Below are positions 1-11,780 of a stretch of 64,000 nt of DNA, piece by piece. The stretch spans positions 28,286,402 to 28,350,401 of the forward strand of contig CM075760.1 in NCBI GenBank assembly GCA_037974335.1. Direction: 5' to 3'. How positions within the stretch are numbered: the first letter of the stretch is position 1; the number at the start of each line of letters is the position of its first letter. The stretch is from Prionace glauca. Taxonomy: Eukaryota; Chordata; Chondrichthyes; Carcharhiniformes; Carcharhinidae. The notes below the pieces were generated by a model. The model worked only from the letters and a program-made list of their open reading frames with translations, was not told the origin of the DNA and ran no database searches. The translations under genes were made by a program, and so were the position numbers.

Positions 1-410
1 ACCCACACACCCCCACACACACACCCACACCCACACACCCACACATACACACACACACAAACACACACACACCCACACACACACTCATACACACACACAC
101 AAACACACCCACACACACACACCCACACACACAGACACACACACACACCCACACATACACACACACACAAACACACACACACCCACACACACACACCCAC
201 ACATACACACACACACAAACACACACACAGACACACACAACACACACACAAACACAAACACACACACACAGAGAAACACACACAAACACAAACACACACA
301 CACACACAGACCCCCACACACAGTCTCACACACACACAAACACACATACACACACACAAACACACACACATACACACACACACACACACTCACACACACA
401 ACACACAGGT
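1..410. repeat. CA-type microsatellite (with CCCACA variants)
   Basis: Almost pure alternating CA with interspersed CCCACA, AAACA and AGACA variants. The reading frames open through it are low-complexity and have no coding character. It continues off the left edge of the window. Confidence 0.97.
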
Positions 411-1380
411 GCTGTCAAAAGATAAGATTAGCACAAGACGACAGTTGTATAAGTATTCCATTTTATTCCGTTTTAATGAAGGACAGGGGAGAGACACAAA
501 AAGGATGCTGGGACACTGATATAGATGAACCTTAAAATTCTCCCATTCTCGAGAATCCTTCAAAACTTCATCCCATGAAGGATATATCGAATTTATTTTC
601 CAAAGTTTCTGTGAAATCTAATTCCATCACCCTTCCAAGCTGTTCATTCCAGTTCATCACAACTCTGGTGTAAAAGTAAACACTTACCTTTCTGTCTCGC
701 TGCTCAATAAAATAAATTTGTGCCCATTGGTTGCTGACCGTCCCCCAGTTGAAAGATTCTCCCTTTAATTAACCCAATCACAACTTCATGATTATGAACA
801 CTAATAAATGTGTTGAAAAGACTGGCAAGGAGATACAGACAGCGGGAGAGTTTGGAGAAAGCAAACCGGGGTGGGGGGGGGGGGGGGGGGGCTGACAGAT
901 AAAAGCTAAGGAACAAAAATAAATAGCAGATGGAGAGAAAATGATCAAACAATGAAAGATAACAGCTATCATTCCCTCCCTTCACAGATCCCGGGGGAGT
1001 TCAGTGACTGATCCACTGACCATCCAGTTATGTCCGGGAATGGAAACTTTAACCAGATCACACCAGGCTCATTTGTAAATGTCACCGCAATGTGACCTGT
1101 CTGACTCTGCCCTGACTCTGTGGGCAGATATAAGCCGCACTGACAGATGTTCTCACCAGATTGTGGTCTCTGGATTTATTTTCTGCTCGGAAGGGAGATG
1201 TGCGGTTTGGAACCGGCAGCAAAGAAACAGGAAGTTGTGTAACCTGAGAATGAAACAACCGGGGCCAGTTTGATGTTATCACCGTGAACAGTCTTCCTGC
1301 CTGTGAGAGTAAACTCACTCTGAAAGCATCAAGAACAGTCACACAGATTGCTGCCGGTCTCAGCATTACAGTCACCCCCA
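411..1380. other. no gene seen; contains a 19-nt G tract
   Basis: No convincing gene. A run of 19 G lies at 873-891. The rest is moderately AT-rich unique-looking sequence up to the 5' end of the CR1 element. Short open frames here have no recognisable domains. Confidence 0.6.
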
Positions 1381-2244
1381 TGGGAACTGGTGCACCCCAG
1401 GGTCCTTCCCAGTGACCATGTCTGCAGTAAGTGCAGGTTGCTGGAGGAGCTCCAGCTCAAGGTGGATGAGCTGGCCTCTGAGCTACAGACACTGAGGCTC
1501 ATCAGGGGGAGAGAGGGTGCCCCTAGACTGGCTAAATCTAAGGGTCAGGGACAAAAGGGGGCTGCTGGGAGGAGGAAGGGGGGTGAGGAGAGGAGGCCTC
1601 AGCCTCTTAACCTGCATAACAGGTTTGAGGTTCTTGCTTCCAGTCTGGAAGAGGACGAGGCAAGAGAGGTTGGTGAGCAAACTGCACACGGTACAGTGAT
1701 GCAGCAGGACATAGGCAAAGAGAAGGGGAAAAGGAACGTAGTAGTGATTGGGGATAGTGGGGTGAAGGGTATTGACACTGTCCTTTGTCACAATGACAAA
1801 GTGCACAGAAGGGTGTGTTGTCTGCCTGGTGCTCGGGTACAGGATGTCGCAGCTGGGCTGCAGAGGAATCTGGAGTGGGAGGGTGAGAACCCAGTCGTTG
1901 TAGTACATGTGGGTGCCGGCGACGTAGGCAAAATGCGGACTGAGGATCTGGGAAGGGAGTATGAGAAGCTGGGAATGGAATTAAAAAGTAGAACCGACAA
2001 GGTGGTTATCTCTGGGCTACTGCCTGAACCGAGGGCAGACGGGTGTAGGGTTGATAGGATAAAGGAAGTAAATGGGTGGCTCAGGGATTGGTGTGGGAGG
2101 AATGGGTTCGAATTTATGGGGCATTGGCACCAGTATTGGGGTAGGTGGGACCTGTTCGGGCAGGATGGGGTTGGTCTGAATCATGCTGGGACCAGAGTGC
2201 TGGCGAATCGAGTAAAGAGGACTGTAGACAAGGCTTTAAACTAA
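1381..2244 (+). CDS. CR1 ORF1, esterase-like (5' partial)
   Basis: The frame opens with a Cys-rich motif (CSKCRLL) followed by a probable coiled-coil stretch (EELQLKVDELASEL), a basic low-complexity linker, then an SGNH-hydrolase-like domain. The nucleophile block reads VVIGDSGVKG (GDS motif). The last block reads DGVGLNHAGTRVL, where CR1 relatives usually have a His after DG-x (DGLHLN-like); here Gly replaces that expected catalytic His. In LINEs this protein is thought to help the RNP associate with membranes or act as an RNA-binding accessory, but its exact role is uncertain. No in-frame start codon lies at the expected place, so the N-terminus is missing. It ends 35 nt before the likely ORF2 start. 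Confidence 0.85.
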   Translation, partial: WELVHPRVLPSDHVCSKCRLLEELQLKVDELASELQTLRLIRGREGAPRLAKSKGQGQKGAAGRRKGGEERRPQPLNLHNRFEVLASSLEEDEAREVGEQTAHGTVMQQDIGKEKGKRNVVVIGDSGVKGIDTVLCHNDKVHRRVCCLPGARVQDVAAGLQRNLEWEGENPVVVVHVGAGDVGKMRTEDLGREYEKLGMELKSRTDKVVISGLLPEPRADGCRVDRIKEVNGWLRDWCGRNGFEFMGHWHQYWGRWDLFGQDGVGLNHAGTRVLANRVKRTVDKALN

Positions 2245-2279
2245 TTAGGGGGGGGGAGGGTGCGAGGGTAGGTGACGCT

Positions 2280-5189
2280 ATGAGGTCTAAAGTTAAGGAT
2301 AGGGTACAGGTAAGGGAAGAGGCAAAGGATGTCCCAATTGGTGGCGTTACGGCAAGTAGGGTCCAGGTGAAGGCTGGGATGAAAGCGCTTTATCTGAATG
2401 CACGAAGCATTCGGAATAAAGTGGATGAGCTGATGGCGCAGATCGACACAAATGGATACGATCTGGTGGCCATTACAGAGACGTGGCTGCAAGGTGACAG
2501 GGACTGGGAGATGAATGTACAGGGTTATCAAGTGTTCAGGAAGGATAGGCAGGAGGAAAGAAGGGGTGGAGTAGCTCTGCTGATTAAGGATAGTATCAAG
2601 GTGGTAGCAAGGGATGATATCGGAGCCAAGGAGCAGAAAGTGGAATCGTTGTGGGTGGAGATTAGGAACAGAAAAGGGAGGAAGACGCTAGTGGGTGTCG
2701 TCTATAGGCCACCGAATAATGATCTGGAGGTGGGGCGGGCTGTTAACGCGCAAATAAGTGCAGCGTGCAGGAATGGGACGGCAGTAGTTATGGGAGATTT
2801 CAATCTGCATATTGATTGGTCGACCCATGTTGGACGAGGTGGGCTCGAGGAGGAGTTCTTGGAATGCTGCCGGGATAATTTCCTTGAACAGTGTGTGTTG
2901 GAGCCGACGAGGGAGCGAGCTATCTTGGATCTGGTGCTATGTAATGAGGCGGGTAGAATTAGGGACCTTGCAGTGAAGGATCCTCTTGGAGAGAGTGATC
3001 ATTGTATGGTGGAGTTTCTGGTGCAGATGGAGGAGGAGAAAGTGGGTTCCCAGACACGCGTCCTTTGTTTGAATAGAGGGGAGTATGGTAGGATGAGAGA
3101 AGAATTGGCGAATGTGGACTGGGGGAACGCGTTGGAAGGTAGGTCTGCTGAGGAGCAGTGGAGGATCTTTAAGGAGATCTTTCTTGGTGCTCAGCAGAAA
3201 TTTATTCCGATGGTTAAAAAGGACAGTAGGAGGAGAGGTAATAAGCCGTGGATAACGAAGGAGGTGAAGGAAAGTGTTAAATTAAAAGCGGAGGAGTTTA
3301 GAGTAGCTAAGAGCAGTGGGCGAGAAGAGGATTGGGAAAGGTTTAAATGTCAACAAAGATTGACAAAGAAATTGATAAAGGAGGGTAGGAGAAGCTATGA
3401 GGCTGGGCTAGCACTTAATATAAAAAAGGATAGCAAGAGTTTTTATAAATATATAAAAAGGAAGAGGCTGGCTAGGATAAACGTTGGTCCTTTAGAGGAT
3501 GAGAAAGGGGAGCTAGTGGTAGGGGATAGGGATATGGCTAAGGTCTTGAATAACTTCTTTGTTTCTGTCTTCACGGAGGAGGACGTGAATAATTTGCCGG
3601 GTGTTAGCGATGGAAAGGTGGTAGGAATGGAGGGTCTTAATGACATTACTGTTACTAGAGAGGTGGTGCTCGACAGACTGGAGGGGCTGATTGTGGACAA
3701 GTCCCCAGGACCGGATGGAATGCATCCGAGGGTTCTGAAAGAAATGGCGGAGGTGATAGTGGATGCCTTGGTGGTTATTTTCCAGACGTCGCTGGATTCC
3801 GGGGAAGTGCCGGAAGATTGGAAAACGGCTAATGTTACGCCGTTGTTTAAGAAGGGTGGCAGGCAAAAGGCGGGGAATTATAGGCCGGTTAGTTTAACGT
3901 CTGTGGTAGGTAAAATGTTAGAAACCGTCATTAAGGAGGAAATAGCGAGGCATCTTGAGGGGAATTGCTTGATAGGGCGGACGCAACACGGTTTCATTAA
4001 AGGGAAGTCGCGTCTGACAAATTTACTGGAGTTCTATGAGGATGTGTCTAGGGCAGTGGATGGAGGAGAGCCGGTGGATGTGGTCTTTCTGGATTTTCAG
4101 AAGGCGTTTGACAAGGTACCTCACAAGAGGTTATTGCAGAAGGTCAGGGGACATGGAGTTGGGGGTAGGGTGTTAGCGTGGATAGAGGATTGGTTGTCAA
4201 ATAGGAGGCAGAGAGTGGGGGTCAATGGATGCTATTCGGATTGGCGGTTGGTGACTAGTGGGGTGCCCCAGGGGTCGGTGCTGGGGCCTCAGCTATTTAC
4301 CATTTATATAGATGATCTGGAGGAGGGAACCGAGTGCAGGGTGTCGAAATTTGCTGATGACACCAAGATTGGGGGAAAGGCAAATTGTGCGGAGGGTGTG
4401 GAGAGTCTGCAGAAGGATCTAGATAGGCTGGGCGAATGGGCCAGGAAATGGCAAATGGAATTTAATGTTGGCAAGTGTGAGGTGGTCCACTTTGATAGGA
4501 GGAATGGTAGGAAGGACTATTAATTACGGGGCGAAAAACTGCAGCAGGCGACGGTGCAGAGGGACCTCGGGGTCCTTGTGCATGCGTCGCAAAAACCCAG
4601 CTTGCAGCTGCAGCAGGTGGTCAGGAAGGCGAATGGGATGCTGGCCTTCATAGCGAAGGGGATTGAATATAAAAGTAGGGAGGTCTTGCTGCAGCTGTAT
4701 AGGGCATTGGTGAGGCCGCAGCTGGAGTACTGTGTGCAGTTTTGGGCGCCGCACCTGCGCAAGGATGTTTTGGCCCTGGAGGGAGTGCAGAGGAGGTTTA
4801 CTCGGCTGATACCGGAGTTGAGGGGATTGAGCTATGAGGAGAGGCTGAATAAACTAGGCTTGTACTCGTTAGAGTTTAGAAGAATGAGGGGAGATCTCAT
4901 TGAGACGTCTTAGATGATGAATGGGATGGATAGGATAGAGGTGGAGAGACTGTTCCCGCTCAAAAAAGACAGTAGGACTAGGGGGCACAGCCTCGAGATA
5001 AAGGGGGGGCGGTTTAGAACAGAGTTGAGGAGGAACTTCTTCACTCAAAGGGTGGTGAATCTCTGGAATTCTCTGCCCGTTGAAGTGGTGGAGGCTGCCT
5101 CGCTAAATATTTTTAAGAAACGGGTTGATGGGTTTTTGATAAGAGAAGGGATTAAGGGTTATGGGGAGAGGGCGGGAAGGTGGAGCTGA
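2280..5189 (+). pseudogene. CR1 ORF2: endonuclease plus reverse transcriptase, two stops
   Basis: One frame of about 970 codons holds an APE-like endonuclease and a non-LTR reverse transcriptase. Endonuclease motifs are LYLNARSIRNK, ITETWL, VVYRPPN, VMGDFNLH and the closing SDHCMVEF. RT motifs are DKSPGPDGMHP, NYRPVSLTSV, QHGFIKGKS, FLDFQKAFDKVPH, GVPQGSVLGP and the catalytic KFADDTK near 4345-4365. The C-terminal region continues as QRDLGVLVH, LEYCVQFWAPHLRKD and VVNLWNSLP. Two nonsense codons interrupt the frame: TAA at 4521-4523 and TAG at 4911-4913. The sister copy has sense codons at both places, so these are late hits in this copy. The start was set at the ATG at 2280, just after the ORF1 stop; the frame is open further upstream, but that part overlaps ORF1. 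Confidence 0.93.
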
Positions 5190-5291
5190 GTCACGACAGA
5201 TCAGCCATGATCTTATTGAATGGCGGGGCAGGCTCGAAGGGCCAGATGGCCTACTCCTGCTCCTATTTCTTATGTTCTTATGTTCTTATTC

Positions 5292-5930
5292 CCATATTAA
5301 TGAATCAAGAAAATGGCCATATTTGGGGTTTAAACAGATTAATTGAAGGGAAGATGGACTGAAGGTTACGATTGAGGGAAAAGAGAAAAAATTAAAGCAA
5401 CATTTTTTATCCGCAGAGACATTCCGAAATAGAAAGTTTAAGTGTGCTGGGTGTTGTGTGTGAGAAATAGAGGAGAAAGGTTAATTGAGTGAAATGGTTA
5501 AGTTCCTACAATGAATTTACCTCTGCTGAGATTTTTGTGCTTTGTCTTTTCAGTCACAAGGTGCCTTAAGGAAGAAGAAAGAAATAGTCTCGGAGTCAGA
5601 TCCGTCTCCTGGGAACCTGTGTGAGTTAATGGAGACTGAGAGAGAGGAGAGAGGTTATCTGATTTAGGTTCAGTCTGAGACAGAGAAAGAGAGAAGTTCA
5701 GTGAATCATTTGAAAGATGCATTGCCTTGGCAGCGGAATGACCAGCTGTACATCACATTCAAGAGCGTCCAGGGCCATTCATTAACTTTATTTATTGACT
5801 GAGACACAGAATATGCAATAAATACTGAATAAATTACAATATCATGCTTAAAATTAATAGCAATTATTTACACAGTAATTAGCACTGGTACCTCACACTG
5901 TTAGGGACACAGGTTTCATTTAAGCCTTGT
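5292..5930. other. no gene seen
   Basis: Unique-looking AT-rich sequence. No exon, RNA gene or repeat family was recognised with confidence. Confidence 0.5.
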
Positions 5931-6070
5931 GTAACTGTGTGGTGTTTACACATTCACCCCGTATGTGCGTGGAGTTCCTCCAGGTTTACTGCTTTCTTCC
6001 TACAGTCCAAAGATGTACAGGTTAGTTGGAGTGGCCATGTTGAATTGTCCTTTAGTGTCCATTTGCAGTG
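5930..6070 (+). mobile_element. SINE body fragment
   Basis: Matches the middle of the tRNA-derived SINE seen complete at 12569: the segment with CCCCGTATGTGCGTGGA, a CTCCAGG stretch, CAGTCCAAAGATGTACAGG and then CCTTTAGTGTCC. The tRNA-like head is missing. Confidence 0.75.
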
Positions 6071-6654
6071 CAATGTGACATACATTCATTCTGTTCCTCA
6101 ATCTCTTTTGAACAAGAGGATGTTACAAGTTTCATCCCAAACTTTCAATAAAATATTCCAGGAAATGCGAGAGCAATTAAATATGATGAACAACTCCCAG
6201 TAGTTATTAACAAGACGAAACACATTCTTCGAACCCCATTACATTTTTAAAGCTAATTTCCATCTTTTCATCTCGTTCTGTTCTTTTTTTCCATCTGTCA
6301 AACGCATTTTATAGAAAACCGGTTACTAAGACAGTGTTGGCTTTATTATTAGTGTCCAATATAACACAAAGTAAGGCACGGATGTGTTCAGTAGTGCATG
6401 ACACAGAGCCTGACACAATCATATCTGAGATGGAGCCCAATGTAACAGAAATGGCCTCTTGGCTGAACAAAAACTCAGAAATGATGATTTGTAGCAATTA
6501 TCACGGCATGTCATCATACAATAATAAATTGAATGGTGTGTCATGTAATATAAACAAATATAAGGTCTATTGAAATGATGATTCAAATGAGTCGCATGCA
6601 GTAAATAAAGACACAAGGCCCAGTGTCTTGCTGTACATGTCTACAACAAATGTA
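6071..6654. other. no gene; one degenerate dispersed unit
   Basis: AT-rich sequence. A segment at about 6530-6640 (AATATAAACAAATAT, ATGATTCAAATGAGTC, AAATAAAGACACA) recurs in diverged form at 7885-7985, so it belongs to an unnamed local repeat. Otherwise nothing was seen. Confidence 0.45.
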
Positions 6655-6717
6655 TGTGCGAGAGAGAGGGAGAGACAGAGAGAGAAGGAGGCAGGGGCAG
6701 ACGCGGGGGGAGAGAGA

Positions 6718-6748
<31 letters not shown>

Positions 6749-6769
6749 AGGCAGGGGCAGAGGCGGGGG

Positions 6770-6802
<33 letters not shown>

Positions 6803-6803
6803 C
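6655..6803. repeat. GA-rich simple repeat, two higher-order units
   Basis: (GA)n blocks alternate with the phrase GGAGGCAGGGGCAGA followed by a CGGGGGGAGAGAGA stretch, present twice. The open frames across it are low-complexity. Confidence 0.95.
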
Positions 6804-8890
6804 TGTAAACCATTCCACTTATGATGAATAATCCACTGAGTGTTTCTAGCATTTTCTGTTCGGATCTCGGGCACCCACAGCATCTTGCTTTTGACCAACG
6901 AGATATTTGAACAGGTGACTGAAAGGATGGCCAATACAGGGACAGTTTTATGGATTGACTTAGACGAGGAAAGTGAAATAAGGAGACTTAGGGAGGGAAT
7001 TACAAAGCTTAGGCATAGGCAGATGAAGACATCCGAAAGTGAAAAATAATTTCGAAGGTAACAATACAAATTACAGAATATACATATATATATATATTCA
7101 AACATAACCTAACTGTCAACACTCGTTCTGCGGCGATTTCGTTTTATTTCTCTCTGAAACAGATGAGTAATTAATGAGTGGATAGATATTTAGCCTGTGG
7201 GAGCCCATCTGGCGATATTGCGAGTACAGAATTCTGTTTCACACTGTCAGTGAATCTGTTGAGCGCTATAAATAAGACAGGTCAATCTTTATCTCTGAAG
7301 TCTGTGTCAAATTGACACAGTGCAGTGCAATATTCAACTAATAAAATGTATCACAACGGTGGTTTTTTGAAGATATTGTAATGAGCACTGTACGATTATT
7401 AAGATATTGACCTGTCCCCGAACATCAGTGAATCACTGAGAAATTGTTCAAACTGAATATTACTCACACAATAACAGAGCAATTAGATTTTTTTCGCAGC
7501 CACTTATCGAAATTAGTAAAAATTAAACTTACTGCTCCAATCAAGAATGATTAGTGTCAGACAGGCACACCCATATTATATCGGAATTGATAATATCTCG
7601 GCAGGCAACATATTCATGGTCGTATGTTAGATTAACAGAGACAGATGTTGCTGTCATTCAAAGAGACAAATCCCGTGTAATATAAAAAAGAGATGAGATC
7701 TGATGAAATATGAACAGATCCGTGGTCTACTGTCGTATTATTTGAGAGGATCTAATGCAGCACAAATAGAGAAATGGCCGAGGGTGGCATGACGAGAGAA
7801 ATAACCGAATGTAGTGTAAAAAGAGACAAGAACTACTGTCATATAATTAAAGACTGGCTCTGGTACAACGCAAATAGAATAAATAAAGCGGCATTTTATG
7901 CAATGTAAACAAATATGAGATCTGTTGCAATAATGATTCAAGTGAGTCAAACTCAGTACATAAAGAGACATATCCTAGTGCATTGTAATCAATCTTCTGT
8001 ATACTGCCCTCTTGCCAGTGAGTAACAGTCTCTTTCTAATCAGTAAAACATTCCCATTCATCACTTTGAGCGTCTGTTTTAAATCTCCCATAAACTGCTC
8101 AGTTCTAAGGGAACCAAACCAAGTGTTCACCTGTTCTGATAGTGCAGCTTATACACGATTAACGTCAAGCCCGATATGACCTTCTCTACCTCACCTATTC
8201 CCCCTTGTCATTTCATGAATTGATGGAACTTAGACATGGATTCCCATGAATCACTGTCATTCTGTCAGAATAAGACTCAAGGCCAGGAGAAGACTTGCTT
8301 CTGACAGTTAAATGCCAGACAACATATACATGGTCATGTGTTGAATTAGCAGAGATGTATGTAAATATACAAATCCTGTGTAATATAACCAGAGATGGGA
8401 TCAGATGTAATAGGATCAGATCCGTGATCTACTCTAGTACTAATAGAGAGGAACTAATGTCTCATAAATAGAGAGATGGCTCAGTGTACATAACTGGAGA
8501 AATAACCTAATGTAGCATAAATTAATTTGTAATGTATTCGTGCTATAAATGTATAGTGTAATATTGGACAGAGATCTCAGACTTTAGGCACACTGAGGTA
8601 AATGTCATCATGCCAAAACACATCTGTGATCAGTTAAGAATGGAAACAACATAATTTCTGAGTCAAATGGTAATGTATTCAATTCCCACAAGATACCTCG
8701 CGATCCAACCTGTGACCCAGTACTGAATGTTCAATTATTCCATTAATAAATGTGATGATATTTCAGTCTCAGGGGTAGTATAGCAATATCATTATTAAGT
8801 TAGTATTCCAGAAGCTTGGGACAGGAGTTCCAGTTCCACCCTGGCAGCTGGGGAATTTCAGCTCAGTTTATTGATAAAGACATCGTGTGT
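6804..8890. repeat. AT-rich intergenic DNA with a diverged repeat family
   Basis: Segments at about 7600-7870 and 8320-8540 are clearly related. Both have AACATAT(T/A)CATGGTC, AATCC(C/T)GTGTAATATAA, GATCCGTGGTCTACT-like and AAATAACC(G/T)AATGTAG phrases. They look like an old degenerate tandem or dispersed repeat with about 30-bp periodic phrases. A (TA) run lies near 7081-7098. No coding sequence was recognised. Confidence 0.5.
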
Positions 8891-8894
8891 ATTT

Positions 8895-8966
8895 CAAGGT
8901 TTGAAGTTTATTTCTTCGTCACATATGGGTTTACATTCACACTGTAATGAAGTTACTGTGAAAATC
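8895..8966 (-). mobile_element. SINE 3' tail fragment
   Basis: The phrase TTTATTTCTTCGTCACA, then TTACATTCACACTGTAATGA and AGTTACTGTGAAAAT is the reverse complement of the tail of the tRNA-derived SINE subtype also seen at 10013 and 62935. Confidence 0.75.
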
Positions 8967-9049
8967 ATATATGGTCAAAGCTCATCTTTTTCTCGGATGT
9001 CTTTCAGGGGAGGAAATGTTACTTCTTAGTTAAAAGCTACATAAAATTA

Positions 9050-10012
9050 CCAGAAGAAGAAACAAGCCTGAGGCTTCAGAGATTTTTAAAATTCAACAAA
9101 AAAAAGTCCAAATAATCGAGGGGGAAATAGAGAATGGGAATAAAATTGCAGGGAACATAAAAATTAATTATAACCGTTTATATCAATATCTGAAGAGAGA
9201 AGGATTGGTTAAGTTAAATGTAAATTCCTTAGAGCCCGAATCCAGGGAATGTATATTGGGGAATAAAGAAATATTAAATGAATAGAACACTAAGTTTGAC
9301 ACTACCTTCACACAAGTATCATCCCAGAAATGTTCGGGAACCAAGGGGATAGTTGTAAGACGGTATTGAGGGAAGCCAGTATTAGTAAAATCATTCTGGG
9401 GAAAATAATAGGGTGAAATTCTGTTTGGTCACTCGGGCCTGGTAATCCCAGAATATGGAAGGAAATGGCCTAGGAAATGTTGGATACATTGCTGCCCATC
9501 TTCTAAAATTCTATACAGGCCGAAACAGTTCCTACAGGTTAGAGGGTGACAAATGTAACCCCGATATATACAGAGAAAGGGAGAATAAAACTGATAAATT
9601 ACAGACTGACTTCAGCATCAGTTAGAGATTGTTATCAAATCCATGATAGGAAAATATTTGGAAGGCATGGATGGAGTTTGATGAAATCAGTATGGGCTTA
9701 AGTAAGACATGTGTACCTTAACAAAACTACTTGCATTTTTTAAGGGTGTAAATAATAGGTGGGGATGGGGGAAGTGGGGTTCTTTCGGTTAGGGAGGGGA
9801 AGGGATGCAACCAGTTTACGTGGTGTATTTGCACTTTCAGAAGATATTTCAGAAGGCTCTTCATAAAATATTGGTAGGCCCAATGAAAGCACATGAGATG
9901 GGGAGTGATATGTTGGCCTCGGTATAGAATTCATTGACAGATAAGAAACAGAGAGTGGAAATAAATGGGTCTTCTTCCGAGTGACGGTCAGCTAACAGTG
10001 GGGTACCGCAGG
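9050..10012 (+). mobile_element. old decayed CR1-type LINE fragment
   Basis: Nucleotide phrases follow the CR1 RT order: a spoiled SPGPDG region near 9435, ACAGTTCCTACAGGTTAGAGG (9527 onward, old PxxWxxAxV region), a QKAF-like region near 9838 (AGAAGATATTTCAGAAGGC), GACAGATAAGAAACAGAGAG, and the GVPQG region GTGGGGTACCGCAGGG at 9998. Many stops and frameshifts. It breaks off where an antisense SINE begins. Confidence 0.75.
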
Positions 10013-10281
10013 GCCCCAAATGTTAAATGTGTTCATTCGTCACAAATAAATTTATGTTAACACTGCAATGAAGTTACTGTGAAAATTCCCGAGTCGCCAC
10101 ATTCCAGCATCTGTTGGGTTACACTGAGGGAGAATTTAGCACGGCCCAATGCACCCTAACCAGGGCGTCTTTTGGACTATGGGAGGAAAGCGGAGCACCC
10201 GGAAGAAACCCATATAGACACGGGGAGAACGTGCAGACTCCGTACAGACAGTGACCCATGCCAGGAATCTCTCTTCGTTGA
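10013..10281 (-). mobile_element. antisense tRNA-derived SINE, head missing
   Basis: The reverse complement of the SINE body: CGTCACAAATAAATT tail, TTAACACTGCAATGAAGTTA, CTAACCAGGGCGTCTTTTGG, GGGAGGAAAGCGGAGCACCC and a GGGAGAACGTGCAGACTCC stretch. It stops before the tRNA-like head and abuts the antisense LINE remnant. Confidence 0.85.
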
Positions 10282-11400
10282 AGAAGGTCATTGTCTGACA
10301 CTGTGTGGCGTGAATGTTACTCTCCCCTCCTCAACCAAAGTCTGAATGTGTTCGAAGTCTTGCTGCATATGGACACGGACTGCTCCAGTATCTGAGGTGT
10401 CGCTAATGTGCTGAACAGTGTGCAATCATTAGTGAACATCCCACTTCTGACCTTCTAATGAAGGGTGAAGATTAGGCCACACTATCCTGAGGAGTTCCTG
10501 CAGCAATACCCTGGGACTTAGCTGATTGGCTTTCAACAAACCCAACCACCTTACTCTGTACTCGGTGTAACTGAAGCCAGTGGAATGTTTACCCCCGGAT
10601 CCCCATTGACTGCAGATTGGCTCAGGGTTCTTGATGCCATCATCGGTCAAGTGTTGTGTTGATGTGGAGGGTGGGCACTCTCACCTCATTAAAACAGCTA
10701 TTTTCACTATATTTGGACTAAGTTTAAATGATTTCTGGAACCGAATGCTCCTAGTGGAACCCAGACTGAGCTTCATTGAGTAGATTATTATTATTATTAT
10801 TACTGATCGGTTGATCCTCGATACTTTCTATTATTTTGATCGAGTGAGATCGCATTGGGCGATAATTGGCGGGGATGTATTTGCCCTTCCTTTTGCGATA
10901 GAACATGCCTGCTAATTTTCCACACTGTTGGGTATGTGATAGTGATGTAGCTATACTTTAATAGATTGGCCGGTGCACAGCTCGCTCCAGAGCACAAATC
11001 ATCATTATTATTGCTGAAATATTGTCAGGACCAATAATCCTTGCAGTGTCCAACCTCTTCAGCACAGGGTTAGGCCACAGATCAATCATGATCATATTGC
11101 ATGGTGGAGCGGGCTCCCGGGCTCGAATGGCCAACTCCTGTTCCAATCTTATCCTGTGAAAGGCATTGAGCTGCTTGGAAACTGGCATCTGTGATGCTGG
11201 GGACCTCAGGAGGAGGCCGAGATGGAAAATCCTCTCGGCACTTCTGGCGGAAGATTGTAGCAATTGTTTCAGTTTTGATCTTCTCCATTTGCTGAGCTCT
11301 CACATCGCTAAGAATTGAGGTTTTATTTGAGGCTCCTGCTGCGGTTAATTTCTTTAATGTCCACCACCATTCAGAACTGTACGTGGCAGAAGTGCAAAGT
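10282..11400 (-). mobile_element. antisense non-LTR LINE remnant (RT region)
   Basis: On the minus strand this matches a LINE coding strand common in shark genomes. Plus-strand landmarks are GCAATCATTAGTGAACATCC, CTGAGGAGTTCCTGCAG, CCCATTGACTGCAGATTGG, GGGCGATAATTGGCGGGGAT, GAAATATTGTCAGGACC and GGAGGAGGCCGAGATGG. The part expected to encode the AFDxVxH RT block lies near 10620-10690. Heavily decayed. A related piece from the same family, closer to its 3' end, lies at 19440-20190. Confidence 0.65.
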
Positions 11401-11780
11401 TAGATCCTACCTGGAAAAATTCGGATCAAGGTGATTGTGTGATGTATACATTGACATGTACTGGTGCAATACCAGTTTAAACAGCGTGCTATATGTTATA
11501 ATATATTATAATCATGGACGGGATCCATTCTAACATATATACATATGGAGGCCAATTCAAAATGAACAGATGCAGGGTCCAGTGTATTGCGGCAGTCCAT
11601 GCTTCATGTAATGTAACCCACCAAGATTTATTTCCATCTTCTGGCAATACTTTGTAATTACAGTTAGTGTGAAAATATCATTGTCAGGTATGATCTATGG
11701 TATCAATGTAACAAGAATTCACATCCATTAATGTAATATTACTTCCTCTTCTGCAAGGTGCCAAAATTTATGGTGCAATG
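11401..11780. other. no gene seen
   Basis: AT-rich spacer without recognised exons or repeats. Confidence 0.5.

Larger units (their letters stand above)
1381..5291 (+). mobile_element. CR1-type LINE, near full length (copy 1)
   Basis: A non-LTR retrotransposon with two ORFs: an SGNH/esterase-like ORF1 (to 2244) and an endonuclease plus reverse-transcriptase ORF2 (2280-5189). Both are on the plus strand. It ends in a short 3' region and a terminal microsatellite of repeated CTTATGTT units, a tail type typical of CR1. The 5' end is placed at about 1381, where CR1-like sequence encoding the CSKC motif begins; it is probably slightly truncated because no ORF1 start codon lies in frame. A second copy at 16820 differs by roughly 1-2% by eye, so both are young. 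Confidence 0.93.

Noticed and set aside
85-399. Long Cys/Val-rich open frame on the minus strand
   Set aside because: It is a translation of the CA microsatellite; no start context, no domain, low complexity.
1079-1381. Possible exon upstream of the CR1 element
   Set aside because: Overlapping open frames on both strands, no splice-site or domain support.
10429-11303. Minus-strand open frames as a host gene
   Set aside because: The DNA matches a decayed LINE family; the open frames are not a continuous RT frame.
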